DNA of 64,000 nucleotides from JAFGMC01 sp963540515 (GTDB lineage Bacteria > Pseudomonadota > Alphaproteobacteria > Rs-D84), in NCBI GenBank assembly GCA_963540515.1, contig CAUTNA010000001.1, forward strand, positions 122,355 to 186,354. The letters run 5' to 3'. This document shows positions 1 through 7,029 of this stretch, piece by piece (within the stretch, counting starts at the first letter, position 1; the number at the start of each line of letters is the position of its first letter). The position numbers and the translations under genes were made by a program. The notes beneath the pieces were generated by a model. It did no database searches, had not been told where the DNA came from, and saw nothing but the letters and a program-made list of their open reading frames with translations.

Positions 1-439
1 TTCCTGTGGTAATAACAATTGCTTTTGATAAAATTTTATTATTAACAATTTTATTATTTAAATCTAAATCATATACAGATTCATATATGATAGATAGATT
101 TTTGTATTTATTTAAAATATTAAGCATATTTTGCGAATAAAGTTTTCTATCAACTTGAGCTCTTAATGCTTGAGTTGCTGCTCCATGAGTTGAATTTAAA
201 AGTCTCCAGTGAATTGATGATAAATCGGCAACATAAGGCATAATTCCACCAAACGCATCTATTTCTGAAATAAGTTGTGTTTTTCCAAGCCCTCCAATAC
301 TAGGATTACAAGAAAGTGCCCCAATATCAGTTTCTTGTTGAGTTATAAGTGCTACTTTTAATCCAATTCTTGCAACTGCTGTTGATGCTTCAATCCCAGC
401 GTGCCCTGCTCCTATAACAACTACGTCAAAATCATACAT
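1..439 (-). CDS. mnmG: MnmG (GidA), tRNA U34 carboxymethylaminomethyl synthase subunit, N-terminal part
   Basis: MnmG is the FAD-dependent subunit that, with MnmE, modifies the wobble uridine of certain tRNAs in the cytoplasm. The 146 residues visible begin MYDFDVVVIGAGHAG, an FAD-binding Rossmann motif, followed by the family motif SCNPSIGGLGK and an HGAATQALRAQ segment matching the conserved region after it. The gene runs off the left edge, so about three quarters is missing. The ATG lies 3 bases after the fabG stop, so it is probably co-transcribed with fabD-fabG. In most Alphaproteobacteria mnmG sits beside rsmG-parA-parB; here those genes are about 8 kb away. Confidence 0.93.
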   Translation of the reverse strand, partial: MYDFDVVVIGAGHAGIEASTAVARIGLKVALITQQETDIGALSCNPSIGGLGKTQLISEIDAFGGIMPYVADLSSIHWRLLNSTHGAATQALRAQVDRKLYSQNMLNILNKYKNLSIIYESVYDLDLNNKIVNNKILSKAIVITTG

Positions 440-442
440 TTT

Positions 443-1171
443 TTAAAAGCGTCCCATTGCTCCATTTACATGGATTGTTTGACCACTTATGTAAGATGCC
501 TCATTTGAGGCTAAAAACACACAAAGGTTTGCAACATCTTCGGGTTCTCCAAATCTTGCTGCTGGTATTTGTGCAAGATATGATTTTTTTAGATCTTCCG
601 GTAAAATATCTGTCATAGGTGTTTTTATAAATCCTGGAGCGATGCAATTTGCTGTGATGTTTCTAGAGGCTACTTCTGTTGCTATAGATTTTGTCATTGC
701 AATAATTCCACCTTTACTAGCTGCATAATTAGCTTGACCAGGACCACCAATTACTCCAATAATTGAAGACATATTTATAATTCTGCCAAATTTATTTTTA
801 ATCATTGGCATAATTACAGCTCTACATAATTTAAAAGTTGAACGTAAGTTTGTATTTATAACATCATCAAACATTTCGTCAGACATGCGCATTAAAAGAG
901 TATCTTTTGTGATACCTGCATTATTTACTAAAATATCTATTTTACCAGTTTTTTCAATAGTTTCTTGTATTAAAGAGTCTGCATTATTTTCTTTAGAAAT
1001 ATCTTTAACTATTTTGATAAAAGAATCATCGAATTCTTCATTTAATTTTTTTTCATTTCTTCCTGTTATAACAACTTTAGCTCCATTTTCTTTCATTTTT
1101 TGTGCAATTGATGCACCTATTCCACCTGTAGCTCCAGTTATTAAAACAACTTTATTTTCTAAACTAAACAT
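443..1171 (-). CDS. fabG: FabG, 3-oxoacyl-[acyl-carrier-protein] reductase
   Basis: This cytoplasmic short-chain dehydrogenase carries out the NADPH-dependent reduction of 3-oxoacyl-ACP in type II fatty acid synthesis. The 242 residues are full length for the family. The cofactor motif TGATGGIG is at residues 13-20, the NNAG motif near 84-87, and the catalytic Ser-Tyr-Lys set is seen as NMSS, then YAASK. It follows fabD by 10 bases on the minus strand and precedes mnmG by 3 bases. The usual next gene, acpP, is not here. Confidence 0.95.
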   Translation of the reverse strand: MFSLENKVVLITGATGGIGASIAQKMKENGAKVVITGRNEKKLNEEFDDSFIKIVKDISKENNADSLIQETIEKTGKIDILVNNAGITKDTLLMRMSDEMFDDVINTNLRSTFKLCRAVIMPMIKNKFGRIINMSSIIGVIGGPGQANYAASKGGIIAMTKSIATEVASRNITANCIAPGFIKTPMTDILPEDLKKSYLAQIPAARFGEPEDVANLCVFLASNEASYISGQTIHVNGAMGRF

Positions 1172-1181
1172 TTTATATCCT

Positions 1182-2081
1182 TTAAAGTTCTATTTTATTT
1201 GTTTTTATGTTTGAATTTGTTTTATTTATAAGTCCTGTTAATACATTACCTGGTCCTATTTCAAAAGATTCTGTTATCCCTAATTTTGACATATTTAAAA
1301 CACTTTCTCTCCAACGAACACCGTGTGTTATTTGATATAATAAAGCTTCTTTTATTTCTTCTACATTTTCAATTGGATTACATGTTTTATTAGAAATTAA
1401 AGGACAAATTGGTTTTTTTATTTCTATATTATTTAATGCTTCAGACATTTCTTTCTTTACAGGTTCCATTAGTTTTGAATGAGGTGAAACTGAAAGTGGT
1501 AATAACATAGCTCTTTTTGCTCCTTTTTCTTTTGATAGGTTCATAGCTAGTTCTATCGCTTCTTTTGAACCAGATATTACGATTTGTCCTGGTGAATTAT
1601 CATTTGCTATATCACATACTGAATCATTTCCTATTCTTTTTTCAGCGTCTATACAAATTTCTTTTAATATTTCATAATCTAATCCAAGTATAACAGCCAT
1701 AGCACCAGTACCAATTGGTACAGCTTTTTGCATTGAATTACCTCTAATTCTAAGTAATATAGCTGTATTTTTTAAAGATATAGAATTAGTTGCACAGAGA
1801 GCTGTGTATTCTCCAAGAGAATGTCCTGCTACAAAATTTGGTGTTTCAAGATTTGCTACTCTATACATTGCAATTGATGTTGCCATAATTGCAGGTTGAA
1901 CATTTGAGGTTAGCGTTAATTCTTCTATTGGACCATTAAAAATTAATTCTGATAATTTTTGATTCAAAGCATCATCAACTTCATCAAAAACATCTTTTGC
2001 AATTTTATAGTTTTTATATAGTTCTTTTCCCATTCCAACAAATTGACTTCCTTGACCTGGAAAAACATAAACTTTAGACAT
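1182..2081 (-). CDS. fabD: FabD, malonyl-CoA:ACP transacylase
   Basis: FabD loads malonyl groups from CoA onto acyl carrier protein, the priming step for fatty acid elongation. The 299-residue protein is full length. It has the N-terminal FPGQGSQ motif, the nucleophile serine in GHSLGEY, and the catalytic histidine in SVSPHSKLM. The C-terminal FEIGPGNVLTGLI is also typical. It is the upstream partner of fabG in a minus-strand operon. The gap to queH upstream is about 58 bases, so fabD may have its own promoter. Confidence 0.95.
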   Translation of the reverse strand: MSKVYVFPGQGSQFVGMGKELYKNYKIAKDVFDEVDDALNQKLSELIFNGPIEELTLTSNVQPAIMATSIAMYRVANLETPNFVAGHSLGEYTALCATNSISLKNTAILLRIRGNSMQKAVPIGTGAMAVILGLDYEILKEICIDAEKRIGNDSVCDIANDNSPGQIVISGSKEAIELAMNLSKEKGAKRAMLLPLSVSPHSKLMEPVKKEMSEALNNIEIKKPICPLISNKTCNPIENVEEIKEALLYQITHGVRWRESVLNMSKLGITESFEIGPGNVLTGLINKTNSNIKTNKIEL

Positions 2082-2139
2082 ATTAATCCTTTTATAAGAA
2101 CAGAAACATATTTCATGGTATCAAACGATATTTTATTAC

Positions 2140-2679
2140 TCAACTAAGTTTTCTTATACTAAATTCACAACCACAATAATTTTGTCTATAAAAAGAACTT
2201 TCTTTTAAAATACTTTGTCTTGTTTCACTGTTCCATTTAATATCCAAATATTTAACTTTTTTTATAATGGTTGCAGAATTATTAACTTGGTTTTGATCTT
2301 TGTGAAAAGATACTCCAAAAACTGAACTTATTGCATTATAGTTATTTTTTATAGCCCATTCTTCTGCAAATTTAAATCTGTATTCAAAACATCTTGAACA
2401 TCTTTTTCCTTTTTCTGGTTCTTTTTCAAATCCTTTTATATATTCTAGCCAATCTTTATGATTATATTCAAAAATTACGGTTTTTACCCCTAATTTTTTG
2501 CAATACTTTAGTTGTTCTTCTAATCTTTTTATATATTCAGATTTTGGAAAAATGTTAGGATTAAAAAACATAACCACAAACTCTGAAATTTCTTTTATTT
2601 CATAGTTTGACAATTGCTGTATTGCACCACAAGAACAAGGAGTACAACAAGATAATAATACTAATTTATACTTATCCAT
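2140..2679 (-). CDS. queH: QueH, epoxyqueuosine reductase (QueG replacement)
   Basis: QueH converts epoxyqueuosine to queuosine in tRNA, the last step of the pathway, using Fe-S chemistry. The 179-residue protein has the family signatures in order: SCCTPCSCG near the N-terminus, FFNPNIFPKSEY, CSRCFEYR near residue 95, and YCGCEFS near the C-terminus. These supply the conserved cysteine pairs. The ATG overlaps the end of metG by 8 bases (ATGGATAA), so translation is probably coupled. No other queuosine gene is visible here. Confidence 0.9.
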   Translation of the reverse strand: MDKYKLVLLSCCTPCSCGAIQQLSNYEIKEISEFVVMFFNPNIFPKSEYIKRLEEQLKYCKKLGVKTVIFEYNHKDWLEYIKGFEKEPEKGKRCSRCFEYRFKFAEEWAIKNNYNAISSVFGVSFHKDQNQVNNSATIIKKVKYLDIKWNSETRQSILKESSFYRQNYCGCEFSIRKLS

Positions 2680-4672
2680 TTATTTTAAAATAATCCCCTA
2701 TTTTAAAATCTTTTGAAAGTTCTATAATTCCATCATTATTTTCGCTTATTCCTAATTCTTTTTCGCTACACATCATCCCATTTGAAATTATTCCTACTAC
2801 TTTTCTTTTTGTTATAATGTTTCCATTTTCTGGTATTTTAGCCCCAACTTCTGCTAAAACACTTATCATTCCGACATACAAATTAGATGCTCCACAAACT
2901 ATTTGTAAATAATTTTTATCAGCTATATCTACATTTAATATTTTTAAATGATCTGATTCTGGATGTTTATCAATCGAAACAATCTTGGCTATTTTAAATT
3001 TTGCTACCTTTCTTGTATATTTTTCTGACATTTCTGATATTTTTTTATCATCTATTTTTGAAAATAAGTTTACTGGAGTGTTAAAAATAGTTTCTCCTTT
3101 TAATTTTCTTTCAAATTTTTCTGGCCAATTATATTTATCTGTTATATTTAAATTAAATATATTTTTAATTTTTTGAGAAGTTTCAGGAATAAAAGGATAG
3201 GAAATTTCTGCATAAAAATTAATAAGATTAAAACATTCATTTAGAATATAACCTGCTTCAATCAATTTTTCTTCTTTTATCAATTTCCAAGGTTCCATTT
3301 CTGTCATAAATTCATTTCCAATCGACCAAATATCTCGAATGGTTGAAATTGCTTTTCTAAATTCACATTTATTTAAAGAATCTGTTAATGCTTTTAGTTT
3401 TTTATTAATGTTTTCATCTAAATTAAATTTTTCAATTCCTTCAGGAATTTTATTTCCAAAAGTTTTTTCGGTTATTTTACAAACTCTTGATACAAAGTTT
3501 CCTAAAATTCCATTTAGGTCTTTATTCACGATATCAGCAAATCTTTGTATAGTAAAATCATTATCATCTGTTTCTGGACAAGAAGACATTAAGGTATATC
3601 TCCATACATCAGAAGGAGCATCCTCCAAAGCTGTGTTCAAAAATATACCATTACCGGTTGATTTTGATATTTTCTCTCCCTCAAAATTTAAGAAATTTAA
3701 CCCTTTTAATAAATCAACTTTTTTCCAATTATCATTTAATGCTATTATTTGTCCTGGAAAAAATATAGAATGAAATTTTATATTATCCTTTCCCATAAAT
3801 TGAACATAGAAGCAATTTTCGTTTTTCCACCAATCTTTCCAATTATCTCTAGCTCTTTGAGAGATAGAAACATAACCCCAAGGTGCATCAAACCAGACAT
3901 AAAAAACTTTATTTTCATAACCTTTTTTGTTTACAGGAATTCCCCAAGTTAAATCTCTGGTTATTGATGGGTTAGGAATTTCTTCTTTTAGATACTTGTA
4001 TGTAGATGATATTGCTGTATTAGACCATCCATTTTTTTGTGATGTTTCTTCAAACCATTCTTTAACTTTTTCTTTTGTTTTTGATGCTAAATAAAATAAA
4101 TTTTTTGTTTTTCGTAATTCTATATTTTTACTACCTGTTTCTGGTACATATGGATTTATTAAATCTGATGGATCAAGTAGTTCTCCACACTTATCACATT
4201 GATCACCTCTTGCTTTTTCATAACCACAAAATGGGCATATTCCTTCAATTTGTCTATCAGCAAGAAACATTTTATCATCTATCGAATATGGTTGTAGTGT
4301 TGTTTTTTCTTCAATATATCCATTTTCATCAAGTTTTTTATAAATATCTTGAACAAGATTTTTTTGTAATTCTGTATGTGTTCTTCCATATCCACCATCA
4401 AAAGAAAGATTAAAATCTTTTATAGATTTTTCGTGATAAGATCTATATTTATTGACATATTCTTCTTCTGAAATCTTTTCTTTTCTTGCTCCAACTGTTG
4501 CAGGAGTTCCATGTTCGTCAGCACCGCATATAAATAAAACATTTTCTTTACCATATTTTGCTCTGCAAAATCTTGCATAAACGTCAGATGGTAATAAACA
4601 ACCAACTAAATGACCAATATGAAAATTATTATTAACATAAGGGAGAGCACTTGTTATTAAAATTTTTTTCAT
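2672..4672 (-). CDS. metG: MetG, methionyl-tRNA synthetase with C-terminal tRNA-binding domain
   Basis: This class I synthetase charges tRNA-Met. The start at 4672 (MKKILITSALPYVN) is chosen because the longer reading frame would run into tRNA-Val; an AGGA lies just upstream. The protein is 666 residues. HIGH appears in NNNFHIGHLVGC, a four-cysteine zinc finger as CPFCGYEK with CDKCGE, and the KMSKS loop as KISKSTGNG. The last 105 or so residues form an OB-fold tRNA-binding domain that resembles the B1 domain of PheT (QIVCGASN, SNGMMCSEKELG) more than the usual MetRS tail. It sits 24 bases downstream of tRNA-Val and overlaps queH. Confidence 0.95.
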   Translation of the reverse strand: MKKILITSALPYVNNNFHIGHLVGCLLPSDVYARFCRAKYGKENVLFICGADEHGTPATVGARKEKISEEEYVNKYRSYHEKSIKDFNLSFDGGYGRTHTELQKNLVQDIYKKLDENGYIEEKTTLQPYSIDDKMFLADRQIEGICPFCGYEKARGDQCDKCGELLDPSDLINPYVPETGSKNIELRKTKNLFYLASKTKEKVKEWFEETSQKNGWSNTAISSTYKYLKEEIPNPSITRDLTWGIPVNKKGYENKVFYVWFDAPWGYVSISQRARDNWKDWWKNENCFYVQFMGKDNIKFHSIFFPGQIIALNDNWKKVDLLKGLNFLNFEGEKISKSTGNGIFLNTALEDAPSDVWRYTLMSSCPETDDNDFTIQRFADIVNKDLNGILGNFVSRVCKITEKTFGNKIPEGIEKFNLDENINKKLKALTDSLNKCEFRKAISTIRDIWSIGNEFMTEMEPWKLIKEEKLIEAGYILNECFNLINFYAEISYPFIPETSQKIKNIFNLNITDKYNWPEKFERKLKGETIFNTPVNLFSKIDDKKISEMSEKYTRKVAKFKIAKIVSIDKHPESDHLKILNVDIADKNYLQIVCGASNLYVGMISVLAEVGAKIPENGNIITKRKVVGIISNGMMCSEKELGISENNDGIIELSKDFKIGDYFKING

Positions 4673-4696
4673 TTTTTTTCCTATGAAGATATAAAG

Positions 4697-4773
4697 TGGT
4701 GGACACAATTGGAATCGAACCAACGACCTTTACGATGTCAACGTAACGCTCTAACCATCTGAGCTATGTGTCC
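4697..4773 (-). tRNA. tRNA-Val (anticodon GAC)
   Basis: Read on the minus strand, a 77-base cloverleaf begins GGACACA and its 3' side is TGTGTCC-A-CCA, with CCA encoded. The D-loop has TAGCTCAGATGGTTAGAGC. The anticodon arm TTACG-TTGACAT-CGTAA gives anticodon GAC (valine), and the T-loop is GGTTCGATTCC. It lies between infC and metG, both on the same strand, so it may be processed from their shared transcript. Confidence 0.95.
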
Positions 4774-4811
4774 AATGTAGTATATTCTATTAAAATAAAA
4801 ATATATTTCAA

Positions 4812-5348
4812 TTATTTTGCTGGAGAAATAATAATTGATTTTGTTCTATCATCTGGCTTTGATTTACTTTCTAAAGTTCCTTTTTCTCCAATTAATTCAA
4901 TAATTTTTGAAAAAAGTTCAGGAATAGCATCTTTACCTCTTGATAAAACTTTTTTACTTCCTTTTGTCATTACTGATATTTTCACCTTATCTCCATCATT
5001 TAAAAATTCAAATACTTTTTTTAATTTTATATTTAAATCATTAGTTTCTATAAATGGTTTTATCCAAACTTCTTTTAAATCAGAAGTTTTTTGTTTTTTT
5101 CTTGCTTCAGATCCACGTTTTTTTTGTTCATATTTAAATTTTCCAAAATCCATTATCTTAACTAGGGGAGGAATATTATTTGCGTTCATTTCAACTAAAT
5201 CTAAATTTAAGTCAATAGCCATTTGCAAAGCTTGCCCTGTTGACATTGTACCTAAATTTTGCCCATCACTAGATATAACCTGAACATTTTTAGATGTTAT
5301 TTGTGAATTAATGCGAGGTCCTAAATTTTTGTTATTGTTTTGTTTTAT
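4812..5348 (-). CDS. infC: InfC, translation initiation factor IF-3, AUA start codon
   Basis: IF-3 binds the 30S subunit and checks start-codon selection. The first ATG (5246) would remove the conserved N-terminal domain. Upstream and in frame the sequence encodes GPRINSQITSKNVQ, the typical IF-3 start region, and this frame opens at ATA (5348-5346), six bases after a perfect AAGGAG. With that start the protein is 178 residues, normal for the family. IMDFGKFKYEQKK and the C-terminal domain are clear. Non-canonical start codons are known in infC and underlie self-regulation in E. coli, where the codon is AUU. Confidence 0.92.
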   Translation of the reverse strand: MKQNNNKNLGPRINSQITSKNVQVISSDGQNLGTMSTGQALQMAIDLNLDLVEMNANNIPPLVKIMDFGKFKYEQKKRGSEARKKQKTSDLKEVWIKPFIETNDLNIKLKKVFEFLNDGDKVKISVMTKGSKKVLSRGKDAIPELFSKIIELIGEKGTLESKSKPDDRTKSIIISPAK

Positions 5349-5354
5349 CTTATA

Positions 5355-5360
5355 CTCCTT
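5355..5360 (-). promoter_or_regulatory. Shine-Dalgarno site deciding the infC start
   Basis: On the minus strand AAGGAG stands six bases before the ATA triplet at 5348. It matches the 3' end of the 16S rRNA in this window (CACCTCCTTT). No comparable site precedes the ATG at 5246, so this supports the AUA start. Confidence 0.75.
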
Positions 5361-5390
5361 TCATAAAAGTTTTAGAAGTATTCATTATTT

Positions 5391-6095
5391 TTACTCATTT
5401 TTCAATAAATTTTGAATTTTTTTAAGAGTTTCCCAAACTTCTCGTTTAGAATCTTTATTAATAAGTAAATAATTAGGATGATAAATAGGTACTGTAGTTA
5501 TACCATAAAATTCATGGAATTTTCCATGAAGTCTATTTATATCTATTTTTAGTATTATTTTTGAAGCGAGAGCTCCAAGTGTCACTATAACTTTAGGTTC
5601 AGATATTTTTATAATTTTATCAATTATTGGCATACTTAATGATATTTCTTCTTCTGTTGGTGTTCGTCCTCCTGGTGGTCTCCAAAAAAGAATTGGTGTA
5701 ATAGAAATATCTTCTCTCGTTAGTTCTATAGATTTTATTATTTTGTTGAATAATTCTCCTTCACTACTAAAAAAAAGTCGACCATTTATATCATCATTTA
5801 GTGTTGGAAAATCTGTTATAAATAAAATTTTTGATCTTTTTACTAAATCAGGGATTATTGTATTAGAGGAAAATTGTTTTAATGGATGATTAAATTTTTT
5901 TATCAGTTCAATTAAATCTGATATATCATTAACATTTGAAAAAAAATCATTAGCATATTTTGTATTAATAGGTTTTGTTGATAATATACTTTTTTTACTA
6001 GAATTTTCTATAATCACGGTTTTTGATGATTCTATTTCATCTAGCTCCCATTCAATTTTAAAGAGTTTTAAATCAAACAGATTTATTGAATACAT
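5391..6095 (-). CDS. Uracil-DNA glycosylase superfamily protein (family 4-like), cysteine-free and probably divergent in activity
   Basis: The 234-residue protein keeps the layout of the alphaproteobacterial family 4 uracil-DNA glycosylase: an N-terminal extension, then HPLKQFSSN, FITDFPT, the WRPPGGRTPT loop, a VTLGALASK strand and a C-terminal IYHPNYLL. Family 4 enzymes hold a 4Fe-4S cluster with four cysteines and carry GEAPG or GEGPG in the active site. This protein has no cysteine at all, the GEAPG position reads TDFPT, and the usual cysteine positions are His and Ser. The fold assignment is fairly safe; glycosylase activity is doubtful. It ends about 42 bases upstream of infC on the same strand. 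Confidence 0.75.
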   Translation of the reverse strand: MYSINLFDLKLFKIEWELDEIESSKTVIIENSSKKSILSTKPINTKYANDFFSNVNDISDLIELIKKFNHPLKQFSSNTIIPDLVKRSKILFITDFPTLNDDINGRLFFSSEGELFNKIIKSIELTREDISITPILFWRPPGGRTPTEEEISLSMPIIDKIIKISEPKVIVTLGALASKIILKIDINRLHGKFHEFYGITTVPIYHPNYLLINKDSKREVWETLKKIQNLLKNE

Positions 6096-6107
6096 CCTCT
6101 ATTTTCC

Positions 6108-6135
6108 TTGAATTTTATGATTTTTGTTATAGAAT
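6108..6135 (+). promoter_or_regulatory. Predicted sigma-70-type promoter for pal
   Basis: TTGAAT (6108-6113) and TAGAAT (6130-6135) are separated by 16 bases. A transcript starting near 6142 would carry the pal ribosome binding site AAGGGAG and the ATG at 6172. This also argues against the in-frame ATG at 6136. Confidence 0.5.
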
Positions 6136-6171
6136 ATGGAATATATTACAAAAATACAAGGGAGTATTTTA

Positions 6172-6591
6172 ATGAAAGTAAAAAATCTAACTCTATTAGC
6201 TGGGGTTGCTGGTTTATTGGTCGCTTGTGGCGGTTCTAATAAGATTGTTGAGCCAACAGATATGAATGGTCAAAAAGTTTTCTTTGATTTTGATTCTGCT
6301 GAAATTTCTGAAGAATCAAAGAATAACCTTTTAGGACAGGCTTTATATATGAAAAACCATCAAGATGCTAAGATACAAATAGCTGGTAATTGTGATGAAC
6401 GTGGTTCTACAGAATATAATTTAGCATTAGGTGCAAAACGTGCAAATGCTGCTAAATCAGTTTTAGTAAAAGATGGTGTAGAATCTGTAAGAGTTTCAAC
6501 AATTTCTTATGGTAAAGAGCGTCCATCTGTTAAAGGTTCTGGCGAAGAAGTTTGGAAGCAAAATAGAAATGCTACTACTATGTTAAAATAA
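6172..6591 (+). CDS. pal: Pal, peptidoglycan-associated outer membrane lipoprotein
   Basis: Pal anchors the outer membrane to peptidoglycan and works with the Tol complex in envelope constriction. The start is set at 6172 because AAGGGAG precedes it and the protein then opens with a lipoprotein signal peptide ending LLVACG (lipobox, cysteine near residue 19). The mature part is a short OmpA-like domain: FFDFDSAEI, NCDERGSTEYN, LGAKRA and SYGKERP, at about 139 residues in all. It stands alone between a promoter and a terminator. The usual tolB-pal-cpoB neighbours are absent. Confidence 0.93.
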   Translation: MKVKNLTLLAGVAGLLVACGGSNKIVEPTDMNGQKVFFDFDSAEISEESKNNLLGQALYMKNHQDAKIQIAGNCDERGSTEYNLALGAKRANAAKSVLVKDGVESVRVSTISYGKERPSVKGSGEEVWKQNRNATTMLK

Positions 6592-6595
6592 TTAT

Positions 6596-6618
6596 AACCC
6601 GTGAAAACGGGTTTTTTT
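6596..6618 (+). terminator. Rho-independent terminator after pal
   Basis: The stem AACCCG / CGGGTT encloses the loop TGAAAA and is followed by a run of T. It begins five bases after the pal stop codon. Confidence 0.85.
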
Positions 6619-6914
6619 ATATTATTCTTTAGTCTTATACACTTGTTAATTCTGTAAAGAAAAGTTTATTATTTTTTTGACTAATAATCTAATAAAATCT
6701 AAAAAATATAATTATAAAAGCTAATGTATGATACATATTGTTGCTTTGTCTATGTTTTTAGAAAAAGTAATTTATATACATTTATTTTAATACAAATTTT
6801 ATATTTTATAATCGTATTTGTTTATCAGAAATTGTTTCTTACAGATACTTTTCTCTTTATGAACGTGGACAAAAATTAATATATATAGAAAAAAATAGAT
6901 ATAATTTTATAATG
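6619..6914. other. Non-coding, very AT-rich spacer
   Basis: I see no convincing gene here. A 51-codon frame at 6724-6879 with one hydrophobic stretch exists but has no ribosome binding site and no recognisable product. No tRNA-like or known RNA gene structure is apparent. Confidence 0.5.
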
Positions 6915-6960
6915 TTGATAAAAGTAAAAGGTTTTTAAAGCCTTTTACTTTTATTATCAA
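6915..6960. terminator. Long inverted repeat, likely bidirectional terminator
   Basis: TTGATAAAAGTAAAAGG (6915-6931) faces CCTTTTACTTTTATTATCAA (6941-6960), giving a 14-base-pair stem plus a further short match after a small bulge. It lies between pal (plus strand) and the 3' end of the TPR gene (minus strand), with T-rich tracts on both strands. Confidence 0.6.
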
Positions 6961-6993
6961 TAGATACATATATTTTTAAGTTTAAATTCTATA

Positions 6994-7007
6994 GTTTCAT
7001 ATGAAAT
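6994..7007. promoter_or_regulatory. Candidate parS-like palindrome 1
   Basis: GTTTCATATGAAAT contains the perfect palindrome TTTCATATGAAA. The common bacterial parS site is TGTTTCACGTGAAACA, so this differs in the core mainly at the central CG to TA. An identical 12-base core lies 2.2 kb away, just upstream of parA. Binding by ParB is inferred only. Confidence 0.35.
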
Positions 7008-7029
7008 TATTTATAATTATATGTTTTTA

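Noticed and set aside
6724..6879. A 51-codon frame with a hydrophobic stretch between pal and the TPR gene
   Set aside because: It has no ribosome binding site and no recognisable sequence, and a hydrophobic run is expected by chance in T-rich DNA.
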